Made by a program: the position numbers and the translations under genes. DNA of 64,000 nt from G025836975 sp048751585 (GTDB taxonomy: Bacteria; Pseudomonadota; Gammaproteobacteria; Burkholderiales; Burkholderiaceae_B). The stretch's first letter is position 1; each line of letters opens with the position of its first letter. Location of the stretch: contig NZ_JAZHOB010000001.1 of assembly GCF_048751585.1 (NCBI RefSeq), forward strand, positions 248,001 through 312,000, given 5' to 3'. This document shows, piece by piece, positions 16,465-25,067 of the stretch. The notes beneath the pieces were generated by a model. That model saw only the letters and a list, made by a program, of their open reading frames with translations, was not told the origin of the DNA and ran no database searches.

Positions 16465-17088
16465 CTACTGCATCTTGACGACATCAACGCCCGCAGGCGG
16501 CGTGAAGGTGAATTCGTCCGCATCCAGCTTGGGATTGGACACGATATGGCTAAGATCGATGCGCGTCGTCTGGCCGAAGGAATCGAGCAGCTCCAGCCTG
16601 GCGGGAAGCCCGTCCGCGAAGCCGATATCCACATGCGTGAATCCGGCATCGGCGCCGTGCGGCTTGGCGCGCAGCCAGTCCAGTCCATCCTTGCCCGGCA
16701 AGGCGGCGATATCAAAGGCCTGGTCCAACGAACCCGAGCCGAACAGGATGGCCGCCGGCGATGCGCCCAGGGACTGGTCCACGCCGCGCACGCTGACCTG
16801 GGCCAGGTCGGGATCGTACTGATAGACCTGCTTGCCGTCGGAAACAATGAGCTGCTCGTATGGCTTCTTGACGGCCCATCGGAACTTGCCGGGCCGCAGA
16901 AACGAGAATTCGCCCGTTTGGGGGGCCTTGCCCTGCGCTTGGCCATCCACGCGCTGCTGGCTGAACTGTCCCGTCGCGGAAGGAACCTGGGCAATGAACT
17001 TGCGCAATTGCGAGGGCGCATCGGCCGACCAGGCAAGCAAGGGGCTGGCGGCCATGCATATGGCAGCCGCTAAGTGTTTAATCTTCAT
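16465..17088 (-). CDS. lolA: Outer-membrane lipoprotein carrier protein LolA
   Basis: A 207-residue periplasmic chaperone that ferries lipoproteins from the LolCDE complex to LolB. A signal peptide (MKIKHLAAAICMAASPLLAWSA) precedes a mature domain with FIAQVPSATGQFSQQ, FLRPGKFRWAVKKPYEQLIVSDG and YQYDPDLAQVSVR, all characteristic of LolA. The start at 17088 overlaps the end of ftsK by 11 bases; a longer reading to 17130 would put non-signal residues in front. The ftsK-lolA-rarA order is conserved in many proteobacteria. Confidence 0.95.
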   Translation of the reverse strand: MKIKHLAAAICMAASPLLAWSADAPSQLRKFIAQVPSATGQFSQQRVDGQAQGKAPQTGEFSFLRPGKFRWAVKKPYEQLIVSDGKQVYQYDPDLAQVSVRGVDQSLGASPAAILFGSGSLDQAFDIAALPGKDGLDWLRAKPHGADAGFTHVDIGFADGLPARLELLDSFGQTTRIDLSHIVSNPKLDADEFTFTPPAGVDVVKMQ

Positions 17089-19432
17089 TGGAGGAATTCC
17101 CCGCTGGAACCAGGATTTCACGATTGCCATTGGACTGCATGGCGGAGACCAGCCCGGCCTGCTCCATTTGCTCCAGCAGGCGGGCCGCGCGGTTATAGCC
17201 TATGCGCAGATTGCGCTGCACCGACGAAATGGATGCCCGCCGGTTTTTCAGGATTACTTCCACGGCCTGATCATACAAGGGATCGGACTCGGCGTCGGCA
17301 AAGCCGGTTACACCGCCTACGCCATCGCCGGTTTCGCCTTCCAGCGCGCCTTCCAGCAGGCCCTCGATGTAGTTGGGCTCGCCCTGCTCTTTCAGGGCTT
17401 CCACGACACGATGCACCTCGTCGTCGTGCACGAATGCGCCGTGCACCCGGGCGGGCAAGCCGCTACCGGGAGGCAAATACAGCATATCCCCCTGTCCAAG
17501 CAATGCCTCCGCGCCCATCTGGTCCAGAATCGTGCGCGAGTCGATCTTGGATGACACCTGGAAAGCGATGCGGGTGGGAATGTTGGCCTTGATCAGCCCC
17601 GTGATGACATCGACGCTGGGGCGCTGGGTGGCCAGAATAAGATGAATCCCCGCCGCGCGGGCTTTCTGGGCCAGGCGGGCGATGAGCTCTTCGATCTTCT
17701 TGCCGACGACCATCATCAAATCGGCCAGCTCGTCGATGACCACCACGATCATGGGCAGTGTCGACAAGGGCTCGGGCGCGTCGGGCGTCAGGGAAAAGGG
17801 ATTGGGTATGGGCTCTTCACGCTTGATGGCGTCGCGTATCTTGGTGTTGTAGCCGGCCAGGTTGCGCACGCCCATCTTGCTCATGAGGCGATAGCGTTTT
17901 TCCATTTCACCCACACACCAATTCAGGGCGTTGGCGGCATGGCGCATATCGGTGACCACCGGCGCCAGCAGATGGGGTATGCCTTCGTAGACGCTCATTT
18001 CGAGCATCTTGGGATCGATCAGGATCAGCCTGACTTGCGTCGCATCGGCCTTGTACAACAAGGACAGGATCATGGCATTGATGCCCACGGACTTGCCCGA
18101 ACCGGTGGTGCCCGCGACCAGCAGGTGGGGCATCTTGGCAAGATCGGCCACGACCGGATTGCCGGCGATATCCTTGCCCAGCGCCATGGTCAGCATCGAC
18201 GCGCTGGCGTGATAGGTTTGCGAGCCGATGATTTCCGACAGCTTGACCATCTGCCGCTTGGGATTGGGCAGCTCCAGGCCCATCAGATTCTTGCCCGGAA
18301 TGGTTTCCACGACGCGGATGCTGACCAGGCTGAGTGCGCGTGCCAGGTCCTTGGCCAGGTTGACGATCTGGCTGCCCTTGACGCCGGTTGCCGGCTCGAT
18401 TTCGTAGCGGGTGATGACGGGCCCCGCCTGGGCGGCCACCACGACGGCCTTGACGCCGAAATCGGACAGTTTTTTCTCGATCAGGCGCGAGGTGTATTCA
18501 ATGGTTTCGGGCGAAACCGTCTCGGCCTGCTCGACGGGCATGTCCAGCAGATCTATGGCTGGCAGGTCGCCCGATCCGCCCGCCTCGACCGGCGCGGCAA
18601 ACAGGGTTTTCTGCTTTTCCTTTTCGACGCGCACCGACTTGGGAACCGATGTGATGGCCGGCTCGATGCGCACCGGTTGCTCGTGGACCAATTGTTCCTG
18701 CTTGGCGACCACGATTTCATTGCGCTCGGCCTTCTTGGCCTGCCCGACCTTGCGATCTTCCCGCGCCGCTTTCAGCTCCAGCACCCGGCGTGCGGCTTTT
18801 TCGATGAGCAGGCCCACCCGCTCGGCCACGAGCAGCCAGGAAAACCCGAAGAACAGGCTGGCGCCCACCGCCGCGAACACCAGCAGCAACAGCGTGCAGC
18901 CCGTGGTGCCCATGGACAAGGACATGATATGCGCCAGCAACTGGCCCAACTGGCCGCCGGCGCCAGCCGGCAACTGGGCGCCGAATTGCGTCAATTGCAG
19001 GGCTTCCGTGCCCATGGCGCCGATAAACAGCAGAAAGAAGCCTATTCCGACTTCCCAGCGCACGCGCGGCAAAGGCTCTTCGCGATTGGGCAGCAGCAGG
19101 TGGGTCAGGCGATAAAAGCCCAATGCGACCCTCTGCGCCAGCAGAACCACCCATAGCCAGGCGGAATAGCCGAATAGGAAAAGCAGGAAATCGGCGATAT
19201 AGGCGCCCAGTGTGCCGCCTTTATTGAGTATGGTCGTTGTGTGCACGGAATGCGACCAGGCGGGATCGGACGGATGCCAGGTCGCGAGCACCAGACCCAG
19301 CCACGCAGCCAGCGCGGCAAAGACGATCCAGCGCGCTTCGCGCAGCAAGCCCGACAGCCTGGACTGCAAGGGAGAGGGACCATTACGCACGTTGCGGGAG
19401 GAGCGCGGGGATGTAGCGGGTAATCTAGCCAT
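17078..19432 (-). CDS. ftsK: DNA translocase FtsK
   Basis: A 784-residue septal DNA pump that segregates chromosome termini and activates XerCD. Four N-terminal membrane helices lie at about residues 35-52, 79-100, 128-146 and 178-205. They are followed by a charged linker (210-300) and the motor. Walker A GTTGSGKS is at 441-448, and the DEFAD-like VVVIDELADLMMVVG follows. The C-terminal gamma winged helix (RRASISSVQRNLRIGYNRAARLL) binds KOPS sites. The linker is much shorter than in E. coli FtsK, as is usual in betaproteobacteria. It is divergent from trxB across only 44 bases. Confidence 0.97.
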   Translation of the reverse strand: MARLPATSPRSSRNVRNGPSPLQSRLSGLLREARWIVFAALAAWLGLVLATWHPSDPAWSHSVHTTTILNKGGTLGAYIADFLLFLFGYSAWLWVVLLAQRVALGFYRLTHLLLPNREEPLPRVRWEVGIGFFLLFIGAMGTEALQLTQFGAQLPAGAGGQLGQLLAHIMSLSMGTTGCTLLLLVFAAVGASLFFGFSWLLVAERVGLLIEKAARRVLELKAAREDRKVGQAKKAERNEIVVAKQEQLVHEQPVRIEPAITSVPKSVRVEKEKQKTLFAAPVEAGGSGDLPAIDLLDMPVEQAETVSPETIEYTSRLIEKKLSDFGVKAVVVAAQAGPVITRYEIEPATGVKGSQIVNLAKDLARALSLVSIRVVETIPGKNLMGLELPNPKRQMVKLSEIIGSQTYHASASMLTMALGKDIAGNPVVADLAKMPHLLVAGTTGSGKSVGINAMILSLLYKADATQVRLILIDPKMLEMSVYEGIPHLLAPVVTDMRHAANALNWCVGEMEKRYRLMSKMGVRNLAGYNTKIRDAIKREEPIPNPFSLTPDAPEPLSTLPMIVVVIDELADLMMVVGKKIEELIARLAQKARAAGIHLILATQRPSVDVITGLIKANIPTRIAFQVSSKIDSRTILDQMGAEALLGQGDMLYLPPGSGLPARVHGAFVHDDEVHRVVEALKEQGEPNYIEGLLEGALEGETGDGVGGVTGFADAESDPLYDQAVEVILKNRRASISSVQRNLRIGYNRAARLLEQMEQAGLVSAMQSNGNREILVPAGNSSNED

Positions 19433-19476
19433 GGACTCATTATAATTGGCTGTTCACTTTTTTCGGATTTTCTGTA

Positions 19477-20436
19477 ATGACGACTCCCAAACACGCCAAA
19501 GTACTGATTTTAGGCTCGGGCCCGGCCGGCTATAGCGCCGCCGTCTACGCCGCCCGCGCCAACCTGAATCCCGTACTGGTCACAGGCCTGGAACAAGGCG
19601 GTCAGCTTATGACGACCACCGATGTAGACAACTGGCCGGCCGACGCCCAGGGCGTGCAGGGTCCCGATCTTATGCAGCGTTTTCAAGCACATGCCGAGCG
19701 TTTCAACACAGAAATGATCTTCGACCATATCGCCGGTGTCGATCTATCCAAACGGCCGTTCACCTTGACCGGGGATACCGGCGCAATCTATACCTGCGAC
19801 GCTCTTATTATCGCCACCGGGGCGTCCGCTCAGTACCTGGGCCTGCCTTCCGAGCAGGAATTCATGGGCCGCGGCGTGTCGGGCTGCGCCACCTGCGATG
19901 GCTTCTTCTACAAGAACCAGGACGTAATCGTGGTCGGCGGGGGCAATACGGCCGTCGAGGAAGCCCTGTACCTGTCCAATATTTGCCGCAGCGTCACCCT
20001 GGTCCATCGGCGCGATAAGTTCCGCTCCGAGCCCATCCTGACCGACAAGCTGATGGACAAGGTCACCAACGGCAACATGAAGCTCAAGTTGTTCTATCAA
20101 TTGGACGAAGTGCTGGGCGACCCATCCGGCGTGACCGGCGCCCGCCTGCGCAATACGCAGACCGGCGCCACCGAGGACCTTCCGGTGACCGGCGTGTTCA
20201 TTGCCATCGGGCATAAGCCGAATACGGGCATCTTCGAGGGCCAGCTGGACATGGCCAACGGCTACATCACCACCCGCAGCGGCCTGAACGGCCTGGCCAC
20301 CATGACCTCGATACCCGGCGTGTTCGCGGCCGGGGACGTCCAGGATCACGTCTATCGCCAGGCCATCACCAGCGCCGGAACGGGCTGCATGGCCGCTCTG
20401 GACGCACAGCGATGGCTGGAGAATGCGGGCGAATAA
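19477..20436 (+). CDS. trxB: Thioredoxin-disulfide reductase
   Basis: A 319-residue FAD/NADPH enzyme reducing thioredoxin. The FAD-binding GSGPAGYSAAVYAARA begins at residue 13, the redox-active CATC is at 137-140, and the NADPH-binding GGGNTAVEEALYLSN follows at about 154. The C-terminal FAD motif GVFAAGDVQDHVYRQAITSAG is present. Length and motifs are those of low-molecular-weight bacterial TrxB. It overlaps the next gene by 14 bases and shares a very short divergent promoter region with ftsK. Confidence 0.97.
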   Translation: MTTPKHAKVLILGSGPAGYSAAVYAARANLNPVLVTGLEQGGQLMTTTDVDNWPADAQGVQGPDLMQRFQAHAERFNTEMIFDHIAGVDLSKRPFTLTGDTGAIYTCDALIIATGASAQYLGLPSEQEFMGRGVSGCATCDGFFYKNQDVIVVGGGNTAVEEALYLSNICRSVTLVHRRDKFRSEPILTDKLMDKVTNGNMKLKLFYQLDEVLGDPSGVTGARLRNTQTGATEDLPVTGVFIAIGHKPNTGIFEGQLDMANGYITTRSGLNGLATMTSIPGVFAAGDVQDHVYRQAITSAGTGCMAALDAQRWLENAGE

Positions 20437-21139
20437 AAGCGGGCGCAAGGGCGAATCCTCCAACGGGCTCGCCGACCTGAAACGCCTGAGCAGGGCGGCG
20501 GCGTCCCAACCTGCCGCTGCTCCGGCGACTTCCTTGCCCGCCGCCCCGAAAGCCGCCAAAGCGGCCGAACCTGCACTGAGCCGGGAAGACGCCCTGTTAT
20601 TCCGGCGCACGATGAAATCGGTGACGCCCATCAAGGACACCCGGCGAGCCATCCTTCCGGCGCCGCGCTCTCTTGAGTCAGGCGATATATTCCGTCAACG
20701 ACGCGAACGCGCCACGGGCGTGGACCCTGTGCGACTGCCGCAAACCTCGGATCTTTACCGGCCGGCGACGATGGACGGAGACGATACCCGCTATCTGCGC
20801 CCCGGCCACGGCACGGATCTGATCAAAGGCCTGAAGCGCGGCAAATGGCTCATAGGCGCCAGCCTGGATCTGCATGGAAGCACGCTGGAACAGGCGCGCG
20901 AGCGGCTGGATCGTTTTCTGCAATCGTGTTTGGCGCAGCAGATCAAATGCGTGCGTATCGTGCATGGCAAAGGCTACGGGTCGAAAGACGGTGAATCCGT
21001 CCTGAAACAAACCATCCGGCGTTGGCTGACCCAGATTGCCGCCGTTATTGCCTATGTGGAATGTTCGGAACCGGATGGAGGGACTGGCGCCGTGCAAGTA
21101 TTATTGCGGGCCGACACTGCGATGCACGAAGAACCATAG
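20423..21139 (+). CDS. Smr-domain protein (MutS2 C-terminal-like endonuclease family)
   Basis: A 238-residue protein. Its N-terminal 110 residues are Ala/Arg-rich and probably flexible. The C-terminal Smr domain shows LDLHGSTLEQARERL (from about residue 152) and the conserved VRIVHGKGYGSKDG, ending with an acidic-aromatic strand (VIAYVECSEPDGGTGAVQVLL). Stand-alone Smr proteins such as SmrA are nicking endonucleases. The start lies inside trxB (14-base overlap), indicating coupled translation. An SMR-type transporter gene follows 8 bases later; the similarity of the names is coincidental. Confidence 0.9.
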   Translation: MRANKSGRKGESSNGLADLKRLSRAAASQPAAAPATSLPAAPKAAKAAEPALSREDALLFRRTMKSVTPIKDTRRAILPAPRSLESGDIFRQRRERATGVDPVRLPQTSDLYRPATMDGDDTRYLRPGHGTDLIKGLKRGKWLIGASLDLHGSTLEQARERLDRFLQSCLAQQIKCVRIVHGKGYGSKDGESVLKQTIRRWLTQIAAVIAYVECSEPDGGTGAVQVLLRADTAMHEEP

Positions 21140-21147
21140 GAATATTC

Positions 21148-21480
21148 ATGAGCTGGATTTATCTTGCCATAGCCATTGCCGCCGAAATCATTGCCACCAC
21201 GGCCCTGAAGGCATCGGATGGCTTCTCGCGCCTCTACCCGTCCGCCATAACGGTGGCGGGCTATAGCGTGGCCTTCTACTGCCTGGCGCTGACCTTGCGG
21301 GTGATTCCGGTCGGCATCGCCTATGCGATATGGTCGGGCGTGGGCATCGTGGCCATTTCGTTGATAGGCTATTTTATGTACAAGCAGACCCTGGATGCGG
21401 CGGCTTTGCTGGGCATCGGCCTGATCGTCGCCGGCGTGGTGGTGCTTAATGTGTTCTCGAAATCAGCCATGCACGGATAG
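21148..21480 (+). CDS. Small multidrug resistance (SMR/EmrE-type) transporter
   Basis: A 110-residue protein with four transmembrane helices. The essential membrane Glu14 is in IAIAAEIIATTALK (residue numbering from MSWIYLAIA). The conserved helix-3 motif GIAYAIWSGVG and helix-4 LLGIGLIVAGVVVLNVFS are intact. It works as an antiparallel homodimer exchanging protons for cationic drugs or small cations. It is the third gene of the trxB-smr-emrE unit, and a strong terminator follows. Sequence fits the EmrE/SugE-type group; the exact substrate is open. Confidence 0.92.
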   Translation: MSWIYLAIAIAAEIIATTALKASDGFSRLYPSAITVAGYSVAFYCLALTLRVIPVGIAYAIWSGVGIVAISLIGYFMYKQTLDAAALLGIGLIVAGVVVLNVFSKSAMHG

Positions 21481-21512
21481 GCGCGGCGGCGCAAAAAAGG
21501 CCGGCGAAAATG

Positions 21513-21545
21513 GCAAAGGCCGACGATTGTGTCGTCGGCCTTTGC
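21513..21545 (+). terminator. Strong rho-independent terminator after the SMR transporter gene
   Basis: A perfect 14-base stem GCAAAGGCCGACGA / TCGTCGGCCTTTGC with loop TTGTG, followed by a T-rich tract (21546-21560). It closes the trxB operon. Confidence 0.92.
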
Positions 21546-21719
21546 GTATTTATATTTTTTATGGGTTCTGCAACTTTCTTATGTACCGATTTATCGGCTT
21601 GCCCATGCAGGGCTTTGTCTCCTCACCTGCATGAACGGGATTGTGCATGATTATTACGATTCGAACACTTAGGGAATGCACTAAGTTAATGCCTGATTTG
21701 TCTAAATAAGTGCATCTTT

Positions 21720-22049
21720 TTACGATATTGGTGCATTGGGCGCCAGCAGCAGCATTTTCCGCACTGTCTTTTGCTCCACCCAATCCTGGCTCGAAGCATT
21801 GAAGGCCAGATAATGCGGCGATTGCATATGCGCGTCGATGGCCGCCTGGTCGTCATAGATTTCATAAAGAAAAAACAGGGCCGAATCCTGGGGGTCGCGA
21901 CACACGTCGAAGCGGCGGCACCCTGCTTCGTTTTCCAGCGACATGGCGGCATTGTGCAAAATCGCCGATTCGAATTCACCGATAAACGCCGGACGGATGC
22001 GGAATTCGACAAGAAGCACATGTTGTCGACTGGATGGATTTTTTGTCAT
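21720..22049 (-). CDS. ABM-domain protein, putative quinol monooxygenase (YgiN-like)
   Basis: A 109-residue protein with the dimeric ferredoxin-like ABM fold. Typical features are the opening strand VLLVEFRIRPAFIGEFESAI, the NEAGCRRFDVCRDPQDSALFFLYEIYDDQAAIDAH core and the HYLAFNASS segment. Family members oxidise quinols or related small aromatics without cofactors, or act as scavenging enzymes. It is the last gene of a four-gene unit (gntR, dehydrogenase, Bug receptor, ABM), 35 bases after the receptor gene. Real substrate is not known. Confidence 0.85.
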   Translation of the reverse strand: MTKNPSSRQHVLLVEFRIRPAFIGEFESAILHNAAMSLENEAGCRRFDVCRDPQDSALFFLYEIYDDQAAIDAHMQSPHYLAFNASSQDWVEQKTVRKMLLLAPNAPIS

Positions 22050-22084
22050 GATGAACGCTGCCTTGTTTTATGGACGCCTACGAA

Positions 22085-23059
22085 TCAGTTCGCTTTCGCG
22101 CTGATTTTAGCCTTGTCGATCAGTTCGTCGAACTTGGCGACTTCGGATTTGATCCGCTTGCCCATTTCATCGGGGCTGTTCCCGACCGGTTCCGCCCCCA
22201 TGGCCAGCAAGCGTTTCTTGATGGCGGGATCGGCAAGAATGCGGACCGTTTCGGCATGGATCTTGTCGATGATCGGTTGGGGCGTACCCGCTGGCACCAT
22301 CAATCCGAACCACGTTGCAATATCAAATCCTGCCAATCCCGACTCGTCCATGGTGGGAACGTCGGGTAAAGCGCTGGACCGGGTTCCTGTCGCTACCGCG
22401 ATGGGTTTTAGCTTGCCGGACTTGATATGCGGCAGGCAGGATGCCACGGTGTCGAACATGAAGTCGATGCGTCCCCCCATCAGGTCGATCAGGGCGGGGC
22501 TGCTGCCTTTGTACGGCACATGCAACAGGTCGGTGCCGGCCATGGTGTTGAACTGTTCGCCTATCAGGTGATGGGCCGTGCCCGCACCGGTGCTGCCATA
22601 GGTCAAATCGCCCGGATGGGCCTTCGAATAGGCAATGACCTCCGCGGTGGTGTTTGCCGGGAAATCGCTGCGCGTAATCATGACATTGGGAACAATGGCA
22701 ACGATGGACACCGGTGCCAGATCACGCTGGACATCGTAGGACAGGTTTTTGTAGAAACTCTGTGCAATGGAGTGATGGACCGCGCCCATCAGCAGCGTAT
22801 AGCCGTCGGCAGGCGCGTCGGCAACATAGGAGGCGCCCAAAGTCAGGCCGGCGCCTGGCTTGTTCTCGATAACAACCGTCTGACCCCAGGCCGCGCTTAA
22901 CCTGTCACCCATCAGACGGGCCAATTGGTCGGTGCTGCCGCCCGGCGCCGACGGCACAACCAGCTTGATCGGCTTGGTCGGATAGCTTTGGGCCGCCACG
23001 CAAAAGCTGGCCGAGCCCATCATCAGCGACAGCAACGCGCCGCGCATCACTCCTTTCAT
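22085..23059 (-). CDS. Bug-family periplasmic receptor (tripartite tricarboxylate transporter substrate-binding protein)
   Basis: A 324-residue periplasmic protein with a signal peptide (MKGVMRGALLSLMMGSASFCVAA) and a strong GGAGA site. The Bug/TctC family signature is seen at the mature start (YPTKPIKLVVPSAPGGSTDQLAR) and in ENKPGAGLTLGASYVADAPADGYTLLMG. These receptors bind carboxylates and related small molecules. No TctA/TctB membrane genes are nearby, so this is an orphan receptor that must share a permease elsewhere or act as a sensor. The dehydrogenase gene upstream suggests a hydroxydicarboxylate ligand (inference). Confidence 0.93.
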   Translation of the reverse strand: MKGVMRGALLSLMMGSASFCVAAQSYPTKPIKLVVPSAPGGSTDQLARLMGDRLSAAWGQTVVIENKPGAGLTLGASYVADAPADGYTLLMGAVHHSIAQSFYKNLSYDVQRDLAPVSIVAIVPNVMITRSDFPANTTAEVIAYSKAHPGDLTYGSTGAGTAHHLIGEQFNTMAGTDLLHVPYKGSSPALIDLMGGRIDFMFDTVASCLPHIKSGKLKPIAVATGTRSSALPDVPTMDESGLAGFDIATWFGLMVPAGTPQPIIDKIHAETVRILADPAIKKRLLAMGAEPVGNSPDEMGKRIKSEVAKFDELIDKAKISAKAN

Positions 23060-23113
23060 ATTCGTCTCCTGTGTTTTATTTGACCGGCCCGCATGCGTGC
23101 ATGACGGACGGCT

Positions 23114-24193
23114 TTATAGATTGGCAATGATTGCCTTCGTAATATCGGCGGTATTGCTGCTGCCTCCGAATTCAAACGGAATTACCGCGCCGCTGGAAAA
23201 CGAGCGGGCGACCGCCCGCTCGATAGCCTGGGCGCCATCGGCCAAAGCGTTGTCTTGGGTCCGGTCGGCCAGCCAATCAAGCATCATGGCGACCGACAGA
23301 ATCATTGCCGTCGGGTTCGCAATACCCTTGCCCGCGATATCCGGGGCGCTGCCATGGGCGGGCTGAAACAAGCCATAGTCGTCCCCGATATCGCCCGATG
23401 GCGCCATGCCCATGCCGCCGACCATGGCCGCGACCAGATCGGACAAGATATCGCCGAACATGTTTTCCGTAACCAGAACGTCGTACTGCCAAGGCTTGAG
23501 CACCAGATTGAGCGCCATCGCGTCGACATAGGCGCTGGATGATTCGATATCCGGAAAATGGCTTGCCCTTTCTTCGAAGATCCGGCGCCAGAAAGCCATC
23601 GAGTGGAATACGTTGGCTTTATCGACGTTGGTGACATGGCCCGGGCGGCCCTGGGATTTCCGGCGCTCCGCCAGCCTGAAGGCAAAGTCGCAAATTCTTG
23701 TGGTGCCGGCACGCGAAATCCTCATGGGGTCCACAACCGCCTCGTCGCCTTCCTGCTGGCTGCGCCCGCGCGAATAGAACAGGCCCTCGGTATTTTCGCG
23801 TACCAGGACCAGATCGATAGCCGCGGCGCGCGGATCGGACAAGGGTATGGGCAGGCCCGCGAAGGTACGGATCGGGCGAACGCCGGCATACAGATCCAGT
23901 GCAAACCGGATATCGAGCTGGGGAATGATTTCGGTGCCGTCGGCTCCGCGCACATGCGGCAAGCCCATGGCGCCAAAAAGTATCGCATCCGCGGCGCGGC
24001 AGGCCGCCAGGGTTTTCTCGGGCAGGGCGTCGCCCGATTCCTGATAGTGCTGCGCTCCGGCGGCGTGAGCCCGGGCATCGAATGTGCGATGTATTTTCGG
24101 GCTTACCGCCTGGAGCACGGCCAGCCCCGCATCCATGACCTCGCGGCCAATTCCATCCCCGGGCAGTACAGCTATTGAATATTCTTTTGTCAT
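23114..24193 (-). CDS. Isocitrate/isopropylmalate dehydrogenase-family enzyme (tartrate/3-isopropylmalate dehydrogenase-like)
   Basis: A 359-residue NAD(P)- and metal-dependent decarboxylating beta-hydroxyacid dehydrogenase. PGDGIGREVM is at about residues 10-19, and the substrate-binding DLYAGVRPIR region at about 100-110. VRENTEGLFYSRGR, NVDKANVF, the metal-ligand segment VTENMFGDILSDL and the nucleotide-binding PAHGSAPDIAGKGIANP all follow. Members include LeuB, tartrate dehydrogenase TtuC and D-malate dehydrogenase DmlA. The catabolic setting (GntR regulator 2 bases upstream, Bug receptor downstream) favours a D-malate or tartrate role rather than leucine synthesis. Which of these is undecided. 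Confidence 0.88.
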   Translation of the reverse strand: MTKEYSIAVLPGDGIGREVMDAGLAVLQAVSPKIHRTFDARAHAAGAQHYQESGDALPEKTLAACRAADAILFGAMGLPHVRGADGTEIIPQLDIRFALDLYAGVRPIRTFAGLPIPLSDPRAAAIDLVLVRENTEGLFYSRGRSQQEGDEAVVDPMRISRAGTTRICDFAFRLAERRKSQGRPGHVTNVDKANVFHSMAFWRRIFEERASHFPDIESSSAYVDAMALNLVLKPWQYDVLVTENMFGDILSDLVAAMVGGMGMAPSGDIGDDYGLFQPAHGSAPDIAGKGIANPTAMILSVAMMLDWLADRTQDNALADGAQAIERAVARSFSSGAVIPFEFGGSSNTADITKAIIANL

Positions 24194-24195
24194 GA

Positions 24196-24894
24196 TTACA
24201 TCTGTTGAAGGTTGAAACGTTCGAAAATGGACAAGAGCTCGGTAGCGGCCCGCTGCCGGTGCGCTTTATTGATGGCTACGGCGCCCTGCACGTCGCCCGC
24301 AAGCAAGCGCTCCACCAAGGCCAGATGCTCTTGCGTGGAATTCACCGGCCTGGCGCGCAGCTTGAGCGTGAACATGCGGGCCCGATGGGCTCGATCCCAA
24401 TAATTCAGGACCGTATCGTGCAGTTGGCGATTGCCGCAAAGAACCAGCAACTGTTTGTGGAAGCGTTCGTCCGCGGCCGCCCATGCCTCCAACCCGGCGC
24501 CGCCCTCTTCCAGCGCCAGAGCCATATCCCGGGTCGCGTCGGCGAGCGGCCGCAGCTCCTGTTCGCCGGGCTGGCGCAACGCCACCATCTCGACCGCGGC
24601 GCACTCCAGGGCCGTAAGCACTTCATAGATTTCGCGCATGTCCTCGGCCGAAACCGGCAAGACACGCATGCCGCGCCGGGGAATCAGTTCGACCAGGCCT
24701 TCGTTCTGCAGACAGATCAGCGCCTCGTGTATCGGCGTGCGGCTCATGCCCAGTGCCAAGGCAAGTTCCTGTTCCAGCGCCTGGTAGCCCGGCGGCCAGA
24801 CGTTATCCAGAATGCGCCGGCGCAGTTCGCGGACTGCGACATCGGCCATGGATTCGGATAGGCGGGCAAGAGTGTTCATGAATTTCTGCGTCAT
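24196..24894 (-). CDS. GntR-family transcriptional regulator (FadR/FCD subfamily)
   Basis: A 232-residue regulator. The winged helix-turn-helix spans about residues 17-80 (GYQALEQELALALGMSRTPIHEAL and LVELIPRRGMRVLPVS), followed by an all-helical FCD ligand-binding domain with metal-binding His residues (ERFHKQLL, then NKAHRQ). It is the first gene of the operon that it probably controls and lies 2 bases upstream of the dehydrogenase gene. A start at 24879 is also possible. Two similar 13-base sites sit just upstream of the ATG, pointing to autorepression. Confidence 0.92.
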   Translation of the reverse strand: MTQKFMNTLARLSESMADVAVRELRRRILDNVWPPGYQALEQELALALGMSRTPIHEALICLQNEGLVELIPRRGMRVLPVSAEDMREIYEVLTALECAAVEMVALRQPGEQELRPLADATRDMALALEEGGAGLEAWAAADERFHKQLLVLCGNRQLHDTVLNYWDRAHRARMFTLKLRARPVNSTQEHLALVERLLAGDVQGAVAINKAHRQRAATELLSIFERFNLQQM

Positions 24895-24899
24895 GCTTT

Positions 24900-24936
24900 A
24901 TGCATGCGTTAACGTATAAATTAATGCATACATTAA
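24900..24936. promoter_or_regulatory. Tandem GntR-type operator sites
   Basis: Two near-identical 13-base motifs, ATGCATGCGTTAA (24900-24912) and ATGCATACATTAA (24924-24936), stand 24 bases apart in the same orientation. The second is within TTAATG-CATA-CATTAA, an interrupted palindrome of the kind bound by FadR-type GntR dimers. They lie 6-42 bases upstream of the gntR start, so the regulator probably represses its own operon. Confidence 0.65.
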
Positions 24937-25067
24937 ATGAAAGCGCGGCAAGCCGGAATCAGGACAAACCCTGGCCTTGTAGTGGAATCAGATTACGGCG
25001 CACATGCGGAGCGGGCCGGCGAGCCGGCACCTGCCAATGCCCGCACGGCTCGGGGGATGGAAAACAA

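Noticed and set aside
17642..19156. 504-codon plus-strand frame over ftsK
   Set aside because: Shadow frame antisense to ftsK; composition dominated by Gln, His and Gly as expected from reversed codons.
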